Source: UBA8752 sp965657965 (GTDB lineage: Bacteria > Bacteroidota > Bacteroidia > Flavobacteriales_D > Sanyastnellaceae). Taken from it: 38,052 bases of DNA. Position numbers and translations under genes: made by a program. Under the pieces are notes generated by a model, which saw only the letters and a list, made by a program, of their open reading frames with translations, was not told the DNA's origin and made no database searches. The stretch's first letter is position 1, and every line of letters starts with the position of its first letter. The stretch spans positions 1 to 38,052 of the forward strand of contig CBFHQM010000024.1 in assembly GCA_965657965.1 (NCBI GenBank), written 5' to 3'. Shown here piece by piece: positions 32,765 through 38,052 of this stretch.

Positions 32765-33469
32765 ATGGTTCGCGTTTTTTCGATCTCCCTCTTGGTGTGT
32801 GCTGCGCTGCTGGCGCCAAATGCATCAAGCGCTCAGTTCGGCGTAACGCCCACGGACAGTTTGGTGGAGATGTTCACCACCGACAGCTTGACCCGCATTT
32901 TCCAGATTGACTTCCCCAACCAAACCGAAGATTCACTGGCCTTGTCCTGGCGCTGGATCGACGGCGGGTGGACCGATGGCTGGGATGTGAACCTGTGTGA
33001 TCTGGGCGAGTGCTACACCGGGATCCCCAACAGTGCAGATATGATTTCCTGCCCTTCGGATGGTGCCGGTTATCTTAAACTGCTGGTGAATGCACTCTCG
33101 TTGGAAGGGGAGTGCGTGCTTCACTTTTGGGTATGGCCCACGGGCAATCCAGATGCCCTTGTCAATGTCTACTACGACTTGCGCAATGGAGCGGTCAGCC
33201 AAGTGTCCTCGGCATTGGCCAAGGTTCCCCTGGTGGCATGGCCCAATCCGGTCCAGGCGGGCACACAGGTGGTGTTGAGTGGAAGCGACATCCAAACCGA
33301 ATTTTCTTCTTTTACGATGCAACGGTTAGACCCTCTGGGTTCGTTGCATTCCTGTGACGTTGAAGGCACAGCCCAAGGTTGGCGCATTTCTACCCAAGGT
33401 TGGTCATCTGGACTGCACCTGCTTCGCGCAGGGGATTCCGGAGGCTGGATTCGTCTCATTGTTCAATGA
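32765..33469 (+). CDS. Small exported T9SS cargo protein
   Basis: 234 residues. Signal peptide about 1-23 (ending ASSAQ). The mature part contains a Cys-rich segment (NLCDLGECYTGIP and MISCPSDG). The C-terminal 75 residues carry a T9SS type A sorting domain: WPNPVQAGTQVVL, a middle strand and SGLHLLRAGDSGGWIRLIV. Its body is close to other short Bacteroidota proteins that I cannot name; no enzyme motif is visible. The frame is open from 32717, but ATG 32765 gives the signal peptide and has a TAnnTT box. It is followed after 16 nt by the C25 peptidase gene and is probably co-transcribed. Confidence 0.8.
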   Translation: MVRVFSISLLVCAALLAPNASSAQFGVTPTDSLVEMFTTDSLTRIFQIDFPNQTEDSLALSWRWIDGGWTDGWDVNLCDLGECYTGIPNSADMISCPSDGAGYLKLLVNALSLEGECVLHFWVWPTGNPDALVNVYYDLRNGAVSQVSSALAKVPLVAWPNPVQAGTQVVLSGSDIQTEFSSFTMQRLDPLGSLHSCDVEGTAQGWRISTQGWSSGLHLLRAGDSGGWIRLIVQ

Positions 33470-33485
33470 CCTGCAAATCATAAGC

Positions 33486-36400
33486 ATGCACATTTCTCCT
33501 TTTAAGGCCTTGTTGGCCGCTTTTTTCGTGGTGGGCTCACTCACGTCCGCTGTGGCGCAAAATGCCACCTTGGTTTCGGACGACGCAGAAGGCATCGTCA
33601 TTCGCTTCGAATTTTCTGATCCCATTTTGAATGCGGTAGAAACCGACATGGGAGAGGCCATCATCCCCCGCGTGTTGGGCGACACTCCGCTGCTTCGCGC
33701 CGGTGCACCTGACGTATCCAAAGTGGACGCCACAGTGATCATCGATGCGGCCAGTGGAACGGCCCTCGAGGTGATCGATGTGGAATTCCAAGACATTCCC
33801 AACGTGGAAGTGGCCCCCAGCAAGGGCAACCTGTACCGCAACGTGACCCCTGCCGATGTTCCCTTCGAGCAAGGCGCCGTGTACGGACAGGACCAATTCT
33901 TCCCCGCCCAAGTGGCCTCGTTGCAGTCGCCTTTTGTCCAGCGCGGTGTACGCGGTCAAAGTGTTTGGGCCTTTCCATTCCAATACAACGCGGTCACGAA
34001 CGTGCTTCGCAGTCACTCCTCCATTACGGTGCGCATCGTGAACAATGAGGCTGCCGCGGTGAATCCCGCAGTGGCGCCTGCTCGGGTAACGGCTGAATTC
34101 GCCGACCAGTTGGGTCGCCGTTTCCTGAACGCTTCTTCAGGAGAAGCCCGCTACGACTACATCCAAGAACACGGCAAGTTGATTGTGGTCACCGATGCGA
34201 TGTACGACGACGTTCTGGCCCCACTGGTGCAGTGGAAGCGCGAAAAAGGACTCACCACCGAGGTGATCTATGCCGCCGATTTTGGAAACGACTATAACGC
34301 CATCAAGGATTACCTGTCTGACGCTTACTTCAACGAAGGGCTCACCCATGTGATCCTCGGAGGGGACGAGGACCAAGTGCCCGCTACATTGATTACCAAT
34401 GGCGGAGGCGATGGATACTGCGATCCCTGCTACTCCTTTGTAGAGGGAGACGACCACTACCCGGAGTTCTTTGTGGGTCGTCTGCTGGTGCACAATGTGG
34501 CCGAGATGCAGACGTTGGTGGACCGCACCCTCGAATACGAGAAGAACCCCTTCCTTGGTGAAGAGTGGTTCAACGTGGGCGTGGGCATTGGGTCCGACGA
34601 AGGCGCCGGCATTGGCGACAACAACGAGAGCGACTGGCAGCACCAGAACGTGATCAAGGACAAATTGCTCGACTATGGCTTCCAAGAGGTTTGGGAGCTC
34701 TATGACGGCAACCAAACAGGCAACAGCCCCACCGGTGGAGAAACCGCCGACGAGGGTGGCAGCCCCAACGCCAACGACATGGTGCAGTTGGTCAACAAGG
34801 GATTGAGCTTCATCAACTACACCGGGCACGGATACCACGGCGGCATTGCCTCCAGTGGATTCGACGTAAACGCCATTGCCCAAACCACCAACGCTGGCAT
34901 GTACGGCTTCTTTGTTCCCGTTGCGTGCTGCGTGGGTGACTTTGACGAAGGCGAGGGCTCCGGCGATTGCTTTGGCGAGATGTGGATCAAGCAAACCAAC
35001 AATGGTGCACCTGCTGGCGGCATCGGCGGTGCATTCTCGAGCGTTTTGCAGAGTTGGGCTCCTCCCATGAAGGGCCAAGACGAAATGGTGGACCTCGTGG
35101 TTGAAGACGGCGAAGTGGACATCAAGCACACCTTTGGCTCCATTGTGGCCCACGGTTGTGCCGGCATGATCGACGCCTATGGCGGCGGCGGCGAAGAGAT
35201 GATGGACACCTGGTGCATTTTCGGTGACCCTTCTGTGGTCATGCGGACGGCCTTCCCAAGCCAGTTGGCCCTCTCACATCAGGAAGTGTACTTCTTGGGC
35301 ACGCCCAGCATTGTGGTGGCTTGCCCCACCGACGGAGCACTGGTCTCCTTGACCATTGGCGACCAGATCTTGGGTACCGCCTTTGTGGAAAACGGCACGG
35401 CGACCATCGAACTCGATGCGCCCTTGGGTGTTCCAGGCGATTACTTGTTGACGGGAACGGCGTACAACACCATTCCCTACCAGTCCGTGGTGCAAGCTGT
35501 GCCCGCAGAAGGCCCTTATGTGTTGAGCAATGGCAATGCGACTTCGGACCTCGCAGGAGATGCCGATGGCATGGTCGACCAAGGCGAGAGCATTGAACTC
35601 GAATTGGACTTGGCCAACGTGGGCATCGAAACGGCCATGGACGTGCAGGTGACCATCAGCACAGACGATGCTTGGGTGAACATCACCAATGCTACAGTCT
35701 CCGCTGGCAACATCACCGCAGACGCATCCTTGACTGTACCTGGCTTCACCTACGACGTGGTCGCAGGAGTCGAGGACCAGCATGTGGTGGCCTTCGATGT
35801 GGAGATCACCGATGCCGGCGGCAACGTGTGGAACACCACGTTCAGCACCACCTTGAATGCACCGCATTTCACAGTCGTCGACCTCACAGTAGAAGATGGC
35901 GGCAACGGCATCTTGGAAAGCGGCGAGACGGCCACGCTCACCTTTACCATCATCAACGATGGCCACGATGCCGCTCCAGGCGGATTGGGTCTCTTGGACT
36001 TCGAGCACCCCGACGTCACGATGTTCAACAATGGCGACTACGTTATGGAGGACATCGAGCCGGGCGCTGCGGTGACGCAGAGCTATGGTGTGGAGGTGTC
36101 CGAGGACGCGGCTCCAGGTGGATTGCTGCCGATGGTCTTTACGTTCAATACCTTCGGGCCGGATGAGCAGGACCTGTACCTGACTTCTGCCGATTTCTTT
36201 GAGCCCATCAACCTGATCATGGAGACATGGGAGAGCGGAGACGACCAAACCTTCCCGTGGGCCTATGATGGCAGCGAGGATTGGTTTGTGACCGACAACA
36301 ACCCTTACCAAGGGGCCTTTTGCATGGAAAGCGGCGACATTGGCGACAACGAAACCACAGCCTTGACCATCGCTTTGGAGTTCTTGGGCGACGGAGAAGT

Positions 36401-38015
36401 CAGCTTTGCCCGCCGTGTCTCCACCGAGGACGGATGGGATTACCTGCGGATGTACATCGACGGCGCCATGGTGGCCGAGTGGAGTGGGGAAGAGGATTGG
36501 GCCGAGGAGGCATTCGACCTGACTGCCGGCTTCCACACCATCAGCTGGTCTTACGAGAAGGACAACATCATCAGTGGCGGAGCCGACGCATGCTGGGTCG
36601 ACGACATCGTCCTGCCTCCATTCTGCTTCATCGACGCCACCATTACCCAATCTGGACCTCAAGGCATTTTGTGCCCCGGAGAGTCCGTGACGCTGTCCAC
36701 CGAAGGCGGATATACGGCCGACTGGAGCAATGGCACCACGGGCAGCAGCATCGAGGTCGAAGAGGCCGGTACGTATAGCGTTACCCTCACCGACGAGGCT
36801 GGATGCAGCTTTACCTCCGACGCGGTGGTGATCGACGTTTTGGAGCCAGTGGCTCCTGCAGTAGCCGTGAACGGACAACTCGGTTTCTGTGAAGGCGGTT
36901 CTGTGCTGCTTTCCGGCCCCGACGGCGGTTCGTGTTTTTGGAACGTGACCACGGAAAGTCAGTCGATTGAAGTCAGCAACTCCGGCACTTTCCAACTCAC
37001 CTTCATTGATGCCTGTGGCGCAGAAAACCTAAGCGAAGAAATCGCTGTGAATGTGTACCCTAACCCCGAAGCGCCATCCACCGAGGACTTTACGATTGTG
37101 GATCCCGCGGACGTGGTGCTGAATGCAGCAGGAGAGAACCTGCTTTGGTACGAAGAGGAGGGCAGCAATTTCGCTTTTGCCACCGGTCCCGACGTGTCCA
37201 CATTCGTGGGCGCAACCACCACATTCTGGGTGGAGAGCCAGTCTGGCAACCCCGGAACCACAGGATCCGGCGCCAAGGCGATGCGTGATGAGGTCAACGG
37301 ACAGCACCATCAAAACAATGGCTTCTGGTTGGTCTTCGACGCCTACCAGAGCATGACCATCAATTCGGTGAAGGCCTACGCCAATGGCTTGGGGACACGG
37401 ATTGTGACGCTGGTTGACGCCAACGGAACGACCGTCCAATCTTCGACAGTGAACATGCAGGACGGTGAAAACACGGTTGAGCTCAACTTCTTCGTCCCCA
37501 TGGGCGAGGGGTATGGCCTGCGCGTAAGTTCAGACAATCCTCAGCTCTGGCGCGACGGCATTGGCTCTGAACAGTCTTACCCTTACGCACTGGGCGATTT
37601 CGGAGCGATTACGGGCACGAGCGTCAACGGTGCCAATGCACTCAACTACTACTACTTCTTCTACGACTGGAAGGTCAGCGTGGATGCAGTGGGCTGCAGC
37701 TCGGCACGCGTGCCACTCACGGTCACCGTCACCAACCCTGTGGGCGTGGGCGAGATCGCGGGCTTGAACGCCGTGGAGGCCTACCCGAATCCCACCTCAG
37801 GTCAGCTCTTCTTGGACCTTGACCTCGGCACCGACGTCCTCGACTTGAACATGGCTGTCCTGGACCTCCAGGGCCGCACCGTTCAGTCCACCACCTGGAG
37901 CGGCCAGGCCACAGGCCGCCGCACCCTCGACCTGGCGGACTTGGCCCCCGGCCACTACACCGTCCGCCTCACCGACGGCACCGGCCAATGGCGCCTCCCC
38001 GTCGTCCGCCACTGA
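33486..38015 (+). CDS. Gingipain-type C25 cysteine peptidase with T9SS sorting domain
   Basis: 1509 residues. Signal peptide about 1-24 (cut at AVAQ), then a propeptide-like region to about 215. The C25 catalytic region (about 229-590) shows the ILGGDEDQVP segment, NYTGHGYHGG with catalytic His448 and PVACCVGDFDEG with Cys481 aligned to the gingipain nucleophile (Cys482 follows). WCIFGDPSVV closes the domain. Next are beta-sandwich repeats (two CARDB/Ig-like, about 690-900), a jellyroll adhesin-like domain (about 910-1045), two Ig-like CPGESVTLS repeats, a concanavalin-like region, and a T9SS type A sorting domain (about 1430-1509; AYPNPTSGQLFLDL...RLTDGTGQW). It is a large secreted or surface peptidase. 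ATG 33486 is chosen for the signal peptide; the frame opens at 33354. Confidence 0.93.
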   Translation: MHISPFKALLAAFFVVGSLTSAVAQNATLVSDDAEGIVIRFEFSDPILNAVETDMGEAIIPRVLGDTPLLRAGAPDVSKVDATVIIDAASGTALEVIDVEFQDIPNVEVAPSKGNLYRNVTPADVPFEQGAVYGQDQFFPAQVASLQSPFVQRGVRGQSVWAFPFQYNAVTNVLRSHSSITVRIVNNEAAAVNPAVAPARVTAEFADQLGRRFLNASSGEARYDYIQEHGKLIVVTDAMYDDVLAPLVQWKREKGLTTEVIYAADFGNDYNAIKDYLSDAYFNEGLTHVILGGDEDQVPATLITNGGGDGYCDPCYSFVEGDDHYPEFFVGRLLVHNVAEMQTLVDRTLEYEKNPFLGEEWFNVGVGIGSDEGAGIGDNNESDWQHQNVIKDKLLDYGFQEVWELYDGNQTGNSPTGGETADEGGSPNANDMVQLVNKGLSFINYTGHGYHGGIASSGFDVNAIAQTTNAGMYGFFVPVACCVGDFDEGEGSGDCFGEMWIKQTNNGAPAGGIGGAFSSVLQSWAPPMKGQDEMVDLVVEDGEVDIKHTFGSIVAHGCAGMIDAYGGGGEEMMDTWCIFGDPSVVMRTAFPSQLALSHQEVYFLGTPSIVVACPTDGALVSLTIGDQILGTAFVENGTATIELDAPLGVPGDYLLTGTAYNTIPYQSVVQAVPAEGPYVLSNGNATSDLAGDADGMVDQGESIELELDLANVGIETAMDVQVTISTDDAWVNITNATVSAGNITADASLTVPGFTYDVVAGVEDQHVVAFDVEITDAGGNVWNTTFSTTLNAPHFTVVDLTVEDGGNGILESGETATLTFTIINDGHDAAPGGLGLLDFEHPDVTMFNNGDYVMEDIEPGAAVTQSYGVEVSEDAAPGGLLPMVFTFNTFGPDEQDLYLTSADFFEPINLIMETWESGDDQTFPWAYDGSEDWFVTDNNPYQGAFCMESGDIGDNETTALTIALEFLGDGEVSFARRVSTEDGWDYLRMYIDGAMVAEWSGEEDWAEEAFDLTAGFHTISWSYEKDNIISGGADACWVDDIVLPPFCFIDATITQSGPQGILCPGESVTLSTEGGYTADWSNGTTGSSIEVEEAGTYSVTLTDEAGCSFTSDAVVIDVLEPVAPAVAVNGQLGFCEGGSVLLSGPDGGSCFWNVTTESQSIEVSNSGTFQLTFIDACGAENLSEEIAVNVYPNPEAPSTEDFTIVDPADVVLNAAGENLLWYEEEGSNFAFATGPDVSTFVGATTTFWVESQSGNPGTTGSGAKAMRDEVNGQHHQNNGFWLVFDAYQSMTINSVKAYANGLGTRIVTLVDANGTTVQSSTVNMQDGENTVELNFFVPMGEGYGLRVSSDNPQLWRDGIGSEQSYPYALGDFGAITGTSVNGANALNYYYFFYDWKVSVDAVGCSSARVPLTVTVTNPVGVGEIAGLNAVEAYPNPTSGQLFLDLDLGTDVLDLNMAVLDLQGRTVQSTTWSGQATGRRTLDLADLAPGHYTVRLTDGTGQWRLPVVRH

Positions 38016-38026
38016 CCCACACTACA

Positions 38027-38040
38027 TCGGCACTCGCCGA
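38027..38040 (+). terminator. Weak hairpin after the peptidase gene
   Basis: TCGGC (38027-38031), loop ACTC, GCCGA (38036-38040): 5-bp stem, no U tract. It lies 12 nt after the stop. Evidence is thin. Confidence 0.2.
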
Positions 38041-38052
38041 CTGCAATACGAA

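Noticed and set aside
35274..36995. Long open frame on the minus strand inside the C25 peptidase gene
   Set aside because: It lies antisense to a gene with clear domain motifs, and its translation is low in recognisable structure. It is explained by the codon bias of a GC-rich coding region.

Overview
This window looks like a chromosomal segment of a GC-rich member of the Bacteroidota, most likely a marine Flavobacteriales-type lineage. The lineage call is inference. It rests on three predicted cargo proteins of the type IX secretion system (T9SS) with C-terminal sorting domains, one of them a gingipain-type C25 peptidase. It also rests on Bacteroidota-typical families (DUF4249-like lipoprotein, DUF4294-like exported protein, Smr protein with the Bacteroidota N-terminal module, LuxC-like acyl-CoA reductase opposite a 2[4Fe-4S] ferredoxin, divergent tamB/tsaD), and on sigma-factor motifs of the TTG-N20-TAnnTTTG type. 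I saw no tRNA, rRNA, CRISPR array, phage or complete insertion sequence. A 23-base run of N marks an assembly gap at 31489-31511.

Layout. 1-2534: 5'-truncated proline iminopeptidase, exported DUF4294-like protein, compact Smr protein. 2542-4572 (minus): ferredoxin followed by two exported proteins of unknown function. 4665-7457 (plus): acyl-CoA reductase, DUF4249-like lipoprotein, STAS-like protein. 7444-12714 (minus): tamB, then a small T9SS cargo protein. 12744-13817: tsaD. 13819-16948 (minus): superfamily II helicase, LytS-type histidine kinase, SRPBCC protein. 17024-20050 (plus): ung, WD40 protein, hisS. 20053-22088 (minus): meaB, then a degenerate histidine kinase. 22124-23575: small exported and membrane proteins. 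23738-29802 (minus): a four-gene, overlapping operon encoding a LysM protein with a degenerate lytic-transglycosylase domain, two SGNH hydrolases and an MBOAT acyltransferase. 29861-31477: hybrid sensor kinase. 31478-31736: structured, AT-rich intergenic region with the gap. 31737-32692: DUF458 and SRPBCC proteins, overlapping. 32765-38015: two T9SS cargo proteins, the second a 1509-residue C25 peptidase.

Most interesting: (1) the LysM/SGNH/SGNH/MBOAT operon, a candidate cell-wall or glycan O-acylation system in which the transglycosylase has lost its catalytic Glu and probably acts as a peptidoglycan-binding scaffold; (2) a LytS-like pseudokinase whose phospho-acceptor His is replaced by Asp; (3) a recurrent TAnnTT box lying exactly 4 nt (seven genes) or 5-10 nt (four genes) before start codons, which suggests widespread leaderless transcription; (4) three consecutive hairpins in the AT-rich spacer next to the gap.
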